A DNA stretch of 64,000 nucleotides from Coturnix japonica (Eukaryota > Chordata > Aves > Galliformes > Phasianidae): positions 48,051-112,050 of the forward strand of contig NW_015439876.1 of the NCBI RefSeq assembly GCF_001577835.2. Reading direction: 5' to 3'. The notes below the pieces were generated by a model. It made no database searches. It was not told the origin of the DNA and saw only the letters and a program-made list of their open reading frames with translations. Position numbers and translations under genes: made by a program. Below, piece by piece: positions 46,265-56,277 of this stretch (position 1 is the stretch's first letter; every line of letters begins with the position of its first letter).

Positions 46265-48160
46265 GGAACACAGTTATGGGGTTTTAGGTCCCACTTATGG
46301 GTCTGAGTCCCCACTTATGAGTCTGTGGTCCCACTTATGGGTCTGTCCCCCCACTTATGGGTCTGTCCCCCCACTTATGGGTCTCACTTATGGGTCTCAA
46401 GTCTCACTTATGGGTCCAGCCCCCCACTTATTGGTCTGTGGCCCCACTTATGGGTCCAGCCCCCCACTTTTGGGTCCGATCCCCCCCAACTTATGGGTCC
46501 CACTTATGGGTCTGATCTCCCACCACTTATGGGTCCCACTTATGGGTCTAGCCCCCCATTTATGGGTCATACTTATGGGTCCAATACCCCCCCACACACT
46601 GACCCATCCTACTTATGGGACTCTGGCCCCACTTATGGGTCCGGTCCCTCCCCCACTTATGGGTCCAGCCCCCCACTTATGGGTCCGACTTATGGGTCTG
46701 GCCCCACATACCCATCATTGCCCTCCATGTTGCTCTCCTGCTCCAGTTCCTTTGGGTCTGCACCCCCACTTACGGGTCTGGCCCCCCACTTATGGGGCTG
46801 TGTTCCCACTTACGGGGTTGGGGTCCCCATTGGCCCCTATGGGGTCACACTTATGGGGTCTTAGGTCCCACTTATGGGTCTGACCCCCCACTTATGGGTC
46901 CCACTTATGGGTCCAGCCCCCCACTTATGAGTCCCACTTATGGGTCTGGGGTCCCACTTATGGGTCTGTCCTCCCACTTATGGGTCCGGCCCCCCACTTA
47001 TGTGTCACACTTATGGGTCTCTGGTTCCACTTATGGGTCTGTGGTTTCACTTATGGGGCTGGGGACACTCCCAAATGGCTTTAGGGTCCCACTTATGGGT
47101 CCGGACCCCCACTTATGGGTCACACTTATGGGGCTGGGTACCCACTTACAGGTTCGAAGAACTTGTTATGTGTTTAGGGATACCTCCAAAGCTTTGGGGT
47201 CCAACTTATGGGGTCTTAGGCCCCAATTATGTGTCCAGCCCCCCAACTTATGGGTCTGTCCCCCCCACTTATGGGTCTGGATCCCCACTTATGGGTCACA
47301 CTTATGGGTCTGGCCCCCCACTTATGGGTCTGGGGTCCCACTTATGGGTCTGGGGCCATCTCCAAGTCTTTCAGGTTATACTTATGGGTCTGTCCTCCCA
47401 CTTATGGGTCTGTCCCCCCACTTATGGGTCCGACCCCCCACTTACGGGTCTGTGTTCCCACTTATGGGGCTGGGGACACTCCCAAATGGCTTTAGGGTCA
47501 CACTTATGGGTCTGGGGCCCCACTTATGGGGCTGGGGACATATCTAAGACCTTGGGGTCCCACTTATGGGGTCTTAGGCCCCACTTATGGGTCTCTGGTC
47601 CCATTTATGCGTCTGGGGTCACACTTATGGGTCACACTTATGGGGCTGTGGTCACACTTATAAGTCTGGGATCCCACTTATGGGGCTGGGGGATATCTCC
47701 AAGTCTATAGTTATGGGTCTGGCGTCCCACTTATGGGTCTGGGTCCCACTTATGGTTCCGCCCCCCCAACTTATGGGTCCCACTTATGGGTCTGGCTCCC
47801 CACTTATGGGTCCCACTTATGGGTCTGTGGTCCCACTTATGGCTCCGTGGCCCCACTTATAGGTCTGGCCCCCCACTTATGGGTCCCACTTATCGGTCCA
47901 GCCCCCCACATATGGGGCTGGGGTCCCCATTGGCCTCTATGGGGTCACACTTATGGGTCACACTTATGGGGTCTTAGGCCTCACTTATGGGTCTGTGTTC
48001 CCACTTATGGGTCTGGAGACTCAGTTATGGGTCACACTTATGGGTCTAGGACCCCACTTATGGGTCCAAGCCCCCCACCCCACTGACCCATTCCACTTAT
48101 GGGGCTCTATGGGTCCCACTTATGGGTCCAGCCCCCAACTTATGGGTCTGGCCCCACATA
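46140..48160. repeat. ~20-bp minisatellite, CCCACTTATGGGTCTG type
   Basis: Roughly a hundred units around CCACTTATGGGTCTG or CACTTATGGGGCTGGGG, period about 18-22 bp. A longer variant (GGGGACATCTCCAAGTCTTT-like) recurs every few hundred bases. Long open frames occur in all plus frames and are not treated as genes. The array begins within the reading frame of the SH2 gene and ends at the last recognised CHD-like exon. Confidence 0.9.
46712..46766 (-). pseudogene. Partial duplicate of CHD-like exon E
   Basis: On the minus strand this encodes DPKELEQESNMEGNDG and ends at a donor GTATGTGG. It matches the last ~50 bp of exon E at 48162-48276 ([15 protein letters not shown], same donor). The first part of the exon and the acceptor are absent, and satellite surrounds it. 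Confidence 0.75.
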
Positions 48161-48161
48161 C

Positions 48162-48276
48162 CTGTTGTTGCTTTCCAGGTTCATCTCCTGCTCCAGTTCC
48201 TTTGGGTTGGCCCCCCCAACCCTGTCCAGGAAGCACAGACTGGGGTCAGCCCTCATCGTGTTGTACCTCTCATACC
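48162..48276 (-). CDS. CHD6-9-like gene, exon E
   Basis: A 115-bp exon with acceptor TTTTTGTAG and donor AACAACAG|GTATGTG. It encodes [20 protein letters not shown] followed by a charged segment with [10 protein letters not shown]. The first half matches the segment after the helicase domain of CHD6-9 proteins ([18 protein letters not shown]). Its phase joins exactly to exon D (CAC G|GG TAT), and the exon itself is open. No further downstream exon was found in the satellite to its left. Confidence 0.85.
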
Positions 48277-48284
48277 CTACAAAA

Positions 48285-49125
48285 ACCCCAAAAAACCCAC
48301 ACAAAATGACCCAAAATCCACATTTTAAGCCCAAAATCCACCCTTCCCCCCATATTATATACCCTCTTTTGAAGCACAAAAAAGACCCCAAAATGCCGTT
48401 TTTAAACCCAAAATAAGACATCCCCCCCTTTTACATATGGTGTTTGAAGACCCCAAAAACCCCATTTTTAATCCCAAAAAAGCCCCAAAATCTCCATTTT
48501 TAAGCCCCAAATCCACTGCCCCCCTATACTATATATAACCCCTTTTGAAGCACAAAAAAAAACCCAAAAACCCCGTTTTTAAGCCCAAAATATAACCTCA
48601 GCCCTCATCATGTTGTACCTCTTGTACCCTACAAAAAACCTCAAAAAAAACACCCAAAATAACCCAAAATGGCGGTTTTTAAGCCCAAAATCCACCCTCC
48701 CTCCCCCCCCAATATTATATACCCCCGTTTGAAGCACAAAAAAGACCCAAAAATGCCGTTTTTAAGCCCAAAATCCATCCTCCTCCCCGCCCCCCATATT
48801 ACGTAGGATGTTTGAAGACCCCCAAACCCCATTTTTTTAGCCCAAAATGTCCAGAAATCCCTGTTTTTAAGCCCAAAATCCACTCTCCCCCCCCAATATT
48901 ATATACCCCCTCTTGAAGCACAAAAAAGACCCAAAAATGTCGTTTTTAAGCCCAAACTCCACACTCCCCCCCATATTAAATACTATAATGGAAGGCCCCC
49001 CCAAAAAACATTTTTGAGCCAAAAAAAGCCCCCTAAACTCCATTTTTCAGCTCAAAATCCACCCCATATTTTATATTATATTTAAAGTCCACAAGATGAT
49101 GCAAAATCGCCTTTTTTCAGCCCAA
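48285..49125. repeat. ~180-bp repeat with alternating A and T clusters (intron D-E)
   Basis: About four to five units of roughly 175-185 bp. Each contains GAAGCACAAAAAAGACCC, then GCCGTTTTTAAGCCCAAAAT, a C-rich run and a TATTATATA stretch (landmarks near 48372, 48548, 48734 and 48917). The A/T clusters spaced by C-rich bases recall avian microchromosome satellites of the CNM/PO41 kind, but the period is different and identity is not claimed. It fills the intron between exons D and E. Confidence 0.8.
48599..48632 (-). pseudogene. Partial duplicate of CHD-like exon E start
   Basis: On the minus strand an acceptor TTTTTTGTAG is followed by GGGTACAAGAGGTACAACAT, the first ~30 bp of exon E with three changes. 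Sequence beyond this is intron repeat. It sits in the same relative place within the ~180-bp repeat as the true exon does, so it probably arose by unequal exchange within the intron. Confidence 0.7.
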
Positions 49126-49131
49126 AAATAC

Positions 49132-49234
49132 CGTGTTTGAAGACCCTGATGAGGAGGGACTTGTCGACCTCCGTGTCATACCAGGACATGGGGGCTCCAG
49201 TTGATCCAGCAACGGGAACGAGATGGACATGGCG
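49132..49234 (-). CDS. CHD6-9-like gene, exon D (frameshifted)
   Basis: 103 bp with acceptor GTGCCCCACAG and donor CACG|GTATTT. The first part encodes SISFPLLDQLE (family: IDIWFPVVDQLEVP) and the second SWYDTEVDKSLLIRVFKHG (family: WWDSEADKSLLIGVFKHG). The two parts are in different frames because one base is missing in a C-run near 49191-49197. Splice phase with exons C and E is conserved. The frameshift could be real or an assembly error in a homopolymer. Confidence 0.85.
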
Positions 49235-50645
49235 CTGTGGGGCACAATATGGGGCACAATGTGGGGCACAGTGTGGGGCAGGGGGGAATCTATGGGGCTG
49301 GAAGGGCTTAATATGGGAATCTATGGGGCTGGAGGACCTGAATATGGGGCTAAAGGGGCACAATGTGGGGCGGGGGGGGGGGATCTATGGAGCTGGAGGA
49401 CTTGATATGGGAATCTATGGGGCTAGAGGAGCTTAATATGGGAATCTATGGGGCTGGAGGAGCTTCTTGTGGGGCTGGAGGAGCTTCATGTGGGGATGGA
49501 GGGACTATGTGGGGCAGAGGGGGGATCGATGGGGCTGGAGGACCCCAGTATGGGGCTGAAGGACCAGAGGGTGGGAATCTATGGGGCTGGAGGACCTTAA
49601 TATGGGGCTGGAGGACCTCAATATGGGGCTGGAGGACATTAATATGGAGCTGGAAGACCAGAGGAATCTATGGGGCTGGAGGACCAGCGCGTGGGAATCT
49701 ATGGGGCTTGAGGACCTTCATATGGGGATCTATGAAGCTGGAGGGACTTAATACTGGGATCTATGGGGCTGGAGGGGATTAATGTGGGGCTGGAGGGGGT
49801 TAATATGGTGCTGGAGGAGCTTAATGTGGGGCGGGGGAATCTATGGGGCTAGAGGACCATAATATGGGGATCTATGGGGCTGGAGGGGATTAATATGGGA
49901 ATCTTGGGGCTGGAGGACCTTAATATGGGGCTGAGGTGGAATCTTATGGGCTGAGAGGGGGTTAATGTGGGCTTGGAGGACCTCAAATATGGGCGCTGGA
50001 GACCAGAGGGTGCGAATCTATGGGGCTGGAGGACCTTAATATGGGGCTGGATGGGCTTAATGTGGGGCAGGGGGGGAATCTATGGGGTGGAGGGGCTCTA
50101 TATGGGGCTGGAGGGGCTTAATGTGGGGCTGGAGGACCTTAATATGGGGCTAAAGGGGCTTAATATGGGAATCTATGGGGCTGGAGGGGCTTCATGTGGG
50201 GCTGGGGTGGGAATCTATGGGGGGCTTCAGTTGATCCAGCAACGGGAATGAGATGGACACGGTGCTGTGAGGCACAGTGTGGGGCAGAGGGATCTATGTG
50301 GCTGGAGTGGGGATCTATGGGGCTGGAGGGGCTTAATGTGGGGCTGGAGGACCCTAATATGAGAATCTATGGGGCTGGAGGACCTCGCTATGGGGCTGCA
50401 GGAACCTAATATGGGAATCTATGGGGCTGGAGGACCTCGCTATGGGGCTGCAGGAACCTAATATGGGAATCTATGGGGCTGGAGGATTTTGCTATGGGGC
50501 AGGAGGACCTCAATATGAGGCTGGTGGACATTAATATGGGGCTGGGGATCCCAGATGACTCAGATATGGGGCTGGAGGACCCTAATATGGCAATCTATGG
50601 GGCTGAAGGACCTCGCTATGAGGCTGGAGGACCTAGTTGTGGGGC
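49235..50645. repeat. ~20-bp minisatellite, CTATGGGGCTGGAGG type (intron C-D)
   Basis: Units such as AATCTATGGGGCTGGAGGAC alternating with TTAATATGGGGCTGGAGG. Fills the intron between CHD-like exons C and D. The core ATGGGGCTGG is shared with the arrays at 46-48 kb and 51-54 kb. Confidence 0.9.
50226..50272 (-). pseudogene. Partial duplicate of CHD-like exon D
   Basis: Minus strand: acceptor GTGCCTCACAG then coding VSISFPLLDQL, matching the first half of exon D at 49190-49234 with a few changes. It breaks off into minisatellite. An AATGAGATGGACACGGTGCT context is shared with exon D, including flanking satellite, so the duplication took some intron with it. Confidence 0.8.
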
Positions 50646-50657
50646 AGGAGGACTCAG

Positions 50658-50747
50658 CTGGCCATGGCTCCAGCCAGCACCTTGTTGGCCTGGTCCCCGA
50701 TCACCTCCTGCCTCAGGTAATACAATATACGGACCCGGAACAGAACC
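50658..50747 (-). CDS. CHD6-9-like gene, exon C (donor damaged)
   Basis: 90 bp, acceptor CCCATAG, coding [20 protein letters not shown] then NKVLAGAMA. This matches the family segment [30 protein letters not shown]. The phase with exon B is exact (AAC AA|G GTT CTG). The expected donor GTGAGT reads CTGAGT, so splicing here should fail, and reading through gives a stop at once. Confidence 0.9.
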
Positions 50748-53700
50748 CTATGGGACCCATAAGTTGTGGGGCAGGAATGGATGGGGCCTCATAGGAAACC
50801 CCATAAGTTGTGGGTGAGAAATGAGGGACCCTATAGGAAACCACATAAGTTGGGCCCCATAAGTTATGGGTCAGAAAGGAAGGGACCCCATGGGAAACCC
50901 CATAAGTTGGGCCCCATAAGTTATGGGTCAGAAATGAGGGACCCCATAGGAAACCCCATAATTTGGGTCCCATGATTTGTGGGTCAGAAATGAAGGGACC
51001 CCATAGGAAACCCCATAAGTTGGGCCCCATAAGTAACCCCACAAGTTATGGGTCAGAAATGAGGGGACCCCATAGGAAACACCATAAGTTGGGGGTCAGA
51101 AAGGAAGGGACCCTATAGGAAACCCCATAAGTTGGGCCCCATAAGTAACCCCATAAGTTGGGCCCCATAAGTTATGGGTCAGAAATGAGGGGACCTCATA
51201 GGAAACCCCATAAGTTGGGCCCCATAAGTAACCCCATAAGTTGGACCCCATAAGTTGGGGGTCAGAAAGGAAGGGATGCCATAGGAAACCCCATAAGTTA
51301 TGGGTCACTTATGGGGCAATTTGGGACCCACTTATGGGGCAATTTGTCACTTATGGGGCGATTCTGACCCACTCATGGGGCTGGAGGTCACTTATGGGGC
51401 GCTGTGTGCCCCCCAAACTCACTTATGGGGCCCATTGGGACCCATTGGGACCCTCAGAACTCACTTATGGGGCAATCTGTGATCCCCATAAACCCACTTA
51501 TGGGGCAATTTGGAACCCCAAAGACCTCAAACTTAAGAAATGGGGTTTATGGGGGGATTTGGGACCCACTTATGGGGTGATTTTGACGCACTTATGGGGC
51601 TGGAGGTTGCTTATGAGGCTGGGCGCCAGCCAACTCACTTATGGGGCAATTTTGAACCCACTTATGGGGCGATTTGTCAATTATGGGGCAATTTGGGACC
51701 CCCAAATTCAATTATGGGGCGATTTGGGACCCACTTATGGGGTGATTTGTCACTTATGGGGAGATTTGGGACCCACTTATGGGGCTGGAGGTCACTTATG
51801 GGGCAATTTGGGACCCCCAAACTCACTTATGGGGTGATTCTGACCCACTTATGGGGCCATTTGGGACCCCAAAGACCCCAAACCTTAAGAAATGGGGTTT
51901 ATGGGGCGATTTGGGACCCACTTATGGGGTGATTTTGACCCACTTATGGGGTTGTTGGTCACTTATGGGGCGATTTGGGATCCCAACCCATAAGAAATGG
52001 GGTTTATGGGGGGATTTGGGACCCCCAGAACTCACTTATGGGGCAATTTGGGACCCACTTATGGGGCGATTTTGGACCCCATCCCATAAGAAATGAGGTC
52101 TATGGGGGGATTTGGGACCCCCAAACATACTTATGGGGCTGGAGGTCACTTATGGGGCGCCCTGTACCCCCCAACTCACTTATGGGGTGATTTGTGCCCC
52201 CCAAACTCACTTATGGGACCCATTAGGACCCCCAGAACTCACTTATGGGGCAATCTGTGCCCCCCAAACTCACTTATGGGGCGATTCTGACCCACTTATG
52301 GGGTGATTTGGGACCCACTTATGGGGCTGGAGGTCACTCATGGGGTGATTTGGGACCCCAACCCATAAGAAATGGGGTTTATGGGGGATACTAACCCACT
52401 TATGAGGCGATTTTGCCCCACTTATGGGGCTGGATGTGACTTAAGGGGTGCTGTGTGCCCCCCAACTCACTTATGGGGCTATTTGGGACCCCAACCCATA
52501 AGAAATGGTGTCTATGGAGGGATTTGGGACCCCCAAACCCACTTATGGGGCAATTTGGGACCTACTTTTGGGGCGATTTGGGATCCCAAAGACCCCAACC
52601 CATAAGAAATGGGGTCTATGGGGGGTTATGGGACCCACTTATGGGGCTGGAGGTCACTTACGGGGTAATTTGGGACCCAAACCCATAAGAAATGGGGTTT
52701 ATGGGGGGATTTGTGCCCCACTTATGGGGCTGGAGGTGACTTATGAGGCACTGTGTGACCCCCAACTCACTTATGGGGCAATATGAGACCCACTTATGGG
52801 GCGATTTCGGACCCCCAAGCCCCCCAGTTCACTCTTATGGGGCGATTTGGGCCCCCCAAACTTACTTATGGGGCAATATGAGACCTTCCGACCTCCTAGA
52901 ACTCACTTATGGGGCAATTTGGGACCCCCAGACTCACTTACGGGACACATTAGGATTCCCAGACTCACTTATGGGGCTCCATCAGGAGAGGGGTGGTCAG
53001 CAGGGATAGGGAGGTGATCGTCCCTCTCTACTCGGCTCTTGTGAGGTCCCATCTGGAGTACTGTGTCCAGGTGTGGAGCCCTCAGTACAAAAAAGATATG
53101 GAGATTTTGGAAAGGGTCCAGAGGAGGGCCACGAAGATGATCAGGGGGCTGGAGCACCTCCCCTATGAGGACAGGCTGAGGGAGTTGGGTTTGTTCAGCC
53201 TGGAGAAGAGAAGGTTGCGGGATGACCTCATTGCAGCCTTTCAATACCTGAAGGGAACCTACATCCAGGAGGGGAGTAAACTCTTCAAAAGGGCTGATAA
53301 TAGCAGGACATGGGGAAATGGTTTTAAGTTAAAAGAGGGAAGATTTAGGTTGGATGTTAGGGGGAAGTTCTTTACTAGGAGAGTGGTTAGGTCCTGGAAC
53401 AGGCTGCCCAGGGAGGTTGTGGATACCCCGTCCTTGGAGGTGTTCAAGACCAGGTTGGACAAGGCTCTGGGCAACCTGATCTGGTAAAGGTGTATGTTTG
53501 GTGGCCCTGCCAGGCAGGGGGGTTGGAACTACATGATCCTTGAGGTCCCTTCCAACCCGAGTCATTCTGTGATTCTGTGTGATTCTGTGACTGGGACCCA
53601 CTTATGGGGCTGGAATTCATTTATGGGGTGATTCTGACCCACTGATGGGGTGATTTGGGACCCTCTTATGGGGTGATGTGTCACTTACGGGTTGATTTTG

Positions 53701-54203
53701 ACCCACTTATGGGGCTGGAGGTCACTTATGGTGCAATCTGTGCCCCTCTGACCTCCCAGAACTCACTTATGTGGTGTTTTGGGACCCCTAAACACACTCA
53801 TGGGGCAATTTGGGACCCAGTTTGGGGCGATTTGTCACTTATGGGGCAATTTGGGACTCCCAACTCACTTATGGGGGGACATGACACTTATGGGGCAATC
53901 TGGAACCCACTTATGGGGTTTCAGAGCCCCTAAACTCACTTATGGGGCAATTTGGGACCCACTTATGGGGCTGGAGGTCACTTATGGGGCGATCTGTGTC
54001 CCCCAACTCACTTATGGGGGGATTTGGGACCCCCTAAACTCACTTATGGGGCAATCTGTGCCCCCCAAACTCACTTATGGGGCAATCTGTGCCCCCCAAC
54101 TCACTTATGGGACCCATTAGGACCCCCAAGCCCATTTATGGGGTCATTTGGGACCCTCTTATGGGGCTGGATGTCACTTATGAGGCCGTGCCCACCAACT
54201 CAC
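50748..54203. repeat. Minisatellites filling CHD-like intron B-C
   Basis: 50748-51300: units of about 55-60 bp with CCCCATAAGTTGGGCCCCAT and GGGTCAGAAATGAGGGACCC. 51300-52980 and 53592-54195: ~24-bp units, CTTATGGGGCAATTTGGGAC, with a longer variant containing CCCATAAGAAATGGGGTTTA. A CR1 copy interrupts the array at 52983-53591. The open frames seen across it are by-products of the short unit. Confidence 0.9.
52983..53591 (+). mobile_element. CR1 LINE, 5'-truncated, well preserved 3' end
   Basis: Encodes the last ~160 residues of CR1 ORF2 without a break ([72 protein letters not shown], stop). The 3' untranslated part follows and ends in ATTCTGTGATTCTGTG repeats at 53591. Inserted into the minisatellite of CHD-like intron B-C. 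It is much less decayed than the CR1 pieces in module M, so a younger insertion. Lacking its 5' part it cannot move. Confidence 0.95.
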
Positions 54204-54360
54204 TTGTTGCTCTGATGTTTGAGGTGTTTCTTGTAGGTCTAGTCCTGGAACAAGCTTTCCTGGTTGTACTTGTGGCTCCAGTCGTTTCTATGGAGCTCGA
54301 AGCCGCCGTGGGGCTTCACCTTCTTCACTTTGCGACCCCGAGAAATGGGGACAGAAAGGC
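54204..54360 (-). CDS. CHD6-9-like gene, exon B (internal stop)
   Basis: 157 bp with acceptor CCCATTTCAG and donor AACAA|GTGAGT. It encodes GLSVPISRGRKVKKVKPHGG, then FELHRNDWSHKYNQESLFQD, a TAG stop, and [11 protein letters not shown]. It matches the family segment GLSIPVPRGRKGKR...[26 protein letters not shown]. The stop replaces the Glu-like position after LFQD. The rest of the exon is well kept. The stop makes a full-length helicase product unlikely unless it is a sequencing error. Confidence 0.9.
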
Positions 54361-54394
54361 CTGAAATGGGTTAAAGGAAAGAAAACATTATTAT

Positions 54395-54740
54395 GGTTAC
54401 TTATGGGGCTGGGGATGCACTTATGGGTCACACTTATGGGGCTGGGGACATCTTGAAGTCTTTAGGCTCTGAGTTACGAAGCCAGGGTCACAGTTATAAG
54501 GCTGGGGTCCCAATTGGCCCCTATGGGGTCACACATATGTGATTTTGGGTCACACTTATGGGGCTGGGGATGCAGTTATGGGTCCAACTTATGGGTCCAG
54601 TGACCCACTTATGGGTCTAGGGACCCACTTATTGGGCTGGGGACCCACTTATGGGTCTGGATCCTCACTTATGGGACCCACTTATGGGTCTGTGTTCCCA
54701 CTTATGGGTCTGGGTTCCCCATTGGCCCATATGGGGTCAC
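54395..54740. repeat. ~20-bp minisatellite in CHD-like intron A-B
   Basis: Units of CCACTTATGGGTCTGGG and CTTATGGGGCTGGGGATGCA, as at 46-48 kb. It fills nearly all of the ~386-bp intron between exons A and B, starting soon after the exon A donor. Confidence 0.9.
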
Positions 54741-54746
54741 ACTTAC

Positions 54747-54870
54747 CTTGCTGATTGCTGGCCTTCCCGTTTTCATTGGGATGAATGAGGTCCCATATAA
54801 AGGCCTTGATGGACTCATCACCCCGATAATGGAGCAGGCAATAGAGCAGGATGGCCCTAGAGATGGTGAC
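54747..54870 (-). CDS. CHD6-9-like gene, exon A (truncated by LTR)
   Basis: Encodes [20 protein letters not shown] then [19 protein letters not shown] and ends at donor CAAG|GTAAGT. It matches the family segment [22 protein letters not shown]. Its phase joins exon B (CAA G|GC CTT). At the upstream end the coding sequence abuts the LTR at 54873 with no acceptor, so the LTR appears to have inserted into the exon or at its very edge. The helicase and chromodomain exons that should lie further upstream are not in the window. Confidence 0.85.
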
Positions 54871-54872
54871 TT

Positions 54873-55422
54873 GCGGAATCAAACTCCATAACCACCAAGT
54901 AGTTATAAAGCAGGTATGTTTAATGAGTGATGCTCACACACCCTGGTGCAAGGGGGAGAGCTCCACCTCTCTTGCACACCGTCAGGAGAAAGCGTGCCAC
55001 AGATGTAGGCTGAACTAATACATCATCAGTAGTTGGCAGGAATTTGGATACATATTCATTACATTCCTCAGACCCCATTAGCATGCAGTCCCTCCCCCCT
55101 TGCGCATACGTAGTGAGTTGTGGGGGTGGTCCTGGGATGAAGGCTCATCATCTTCCTCACCGTAAACTTTCAACCCTTTGGGAGGGGCACCCCCCAACCT
55201 GGTTCCAGTTGCTCTGTGGACATCAAATCACCACACTGTTCTGGGGCTTTTCCACCCTTCTCTTCATGGCCTTCATCCCCTTGTTTTCTCAAACTGTCTG
55301 CAATTCCCCCTCTCTTTGACCCCCTTAACATAAACTATCTATCTGTAACTACCCTTTGCCTTAGTGAGGCCCCCTTTCCCTTTCTGTAGCAAAGTGTTCT
55401 CTTTTCATCTACTATGGGGTCC
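54873..55422 (-). mobile_element. LTR, family 2 (copy 3), abutting CHD-like exon A
   Basis: Reverse complement of the LTR at 36150-36722: GACTTGCGGAATCAAACTCC at its left (3') end, GCAGGTATGTTTAATGAGTG, GGGGGAGAGCTCCACCTC, CCCTTTCTGTAGCAAAGTGT. Its 5' end runs into the 25-base gap. It lies between CHD-like exon A (-) and an inverted copy of the same exon (+) further right. Confidence 0.8.
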
Positions 55423-55447
55423 NNNNNNNNNNNNNNNNNNNNNNNNN
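55423..55447. other. Assembly gap (25 N)
   Basis: A 25-base run of N, probably a join of unknown length between contigs. It separates the LTR copy from the next LTR-like sequence. The order and orientation across it should be treated as uncertain. Confidence 1.
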
Positions 55448-56150
55448 CTAAAGTTGGTCTTTTTGTGTGGGCCTATCTCAAGAAAGATGGCCATCTCGCG
55501 CGGAATTTCCACATGATTCTGACGCCGAGCCCTTCCAGACCATGTCCACGAAAGGCCTGGGAAGAAGTAGATAAAAAAGGGCACGGACTAACCCCGAATT
55601 TGGGTCTTCTTGAAATACCAGATGCCTCACTACGGAAACAAGGAGGTTTCTGTCATCAGAGTGCCTGCAGTAACGCGAGTGCCTGCATGCTGATAGAAGA
55701 TGCCTGCATGCTTGAAAACCTTTTAGGTAACTGACCTCAGATTCCTCCACCGTTTGTCCGCCTACTGCTGCCTACTGTCTCTCTGGGATTGCTGCTCGAG
55801 ACTCTGCCCGTGAGAACCCTCGCTGCTGACACTCCCGCTTCTTGAGACCACGGTAGCTGTGACCGCCTTCTGCCGCTGCACCGATCGGCTGTCTTGCGGC
55901 CTGCTAACTCTGCTGCTGCTCTCACCCTAGCCAACATAACAACGTACTAACGGGTCGCTGCTGCATCCAGGAGGTGACTATTCCCCGCTTAACCGTAATT
56001 CTTGCTCTTTTCTACCTTTTTCTATCGCCATACTTTCCCGTCCCCATCACCCTAATTTTGGTATTAAGTCGCTCTCCGCCTTCCGCCATCCCCCAGTTGT
56101 CTATCACCTCTAATAAACTGGTCGGATCAGACATTGAATGATCTTCTTCT
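55448..56150 (+). mobile_element. Probable LTR-like element, unassigned
   Basis: About 700 bp with no satellite, starting at the gap. It has a poly(A) signal-like TAATAAACTGG near 56110 followed by a short tail (TCTTCTTCTTAATCTCACG). Its middle has many CTGCTGC/CTCGCTGC stretches reminiscent of an R-U5 region. No coding region was recognised and no second copy is present in the window. It may be an LTR of a further family; confidence is low. Confidence 0.35.
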
Positions 56151-56204
56151 TAATCTCACGAGCCGGCCAAACATATCAAAAGAACCTTTGCCCTCACTCC
56201 TAAA

Positions 56205-56277
56205 ATTGGAGCGAGACAGGCCCTTTATATGGGACCAATTCACCCAATGACAATGAGAAAGGCCGGCCCAAGAACAA
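56205..56277 (+). pseudogene. Inverted partial copy of CHD-like exon A (1)
   Basis: Plus strand: GGCCCTTTATATGGGACC, then ATTCACCCAATGA, GAAAGGCCGGCC and donor AACAAG|GTAAGTG. It matches the last ~70 bp of exon A at 54747-54820 and is followed by the same intron minisatellite. The copy is in the opposite orientation to the CHD-like gene. Small indels disrupt the frame. Confidence 0.8.

Noticed and set aside
46140-47710. Open frames of 179-310 codons in the CACTTATGGG arrays
   Set aside because: Same cause: short repeat codons (LMGL, HLWV, PTYG). Three frames are open at once over the same bases.
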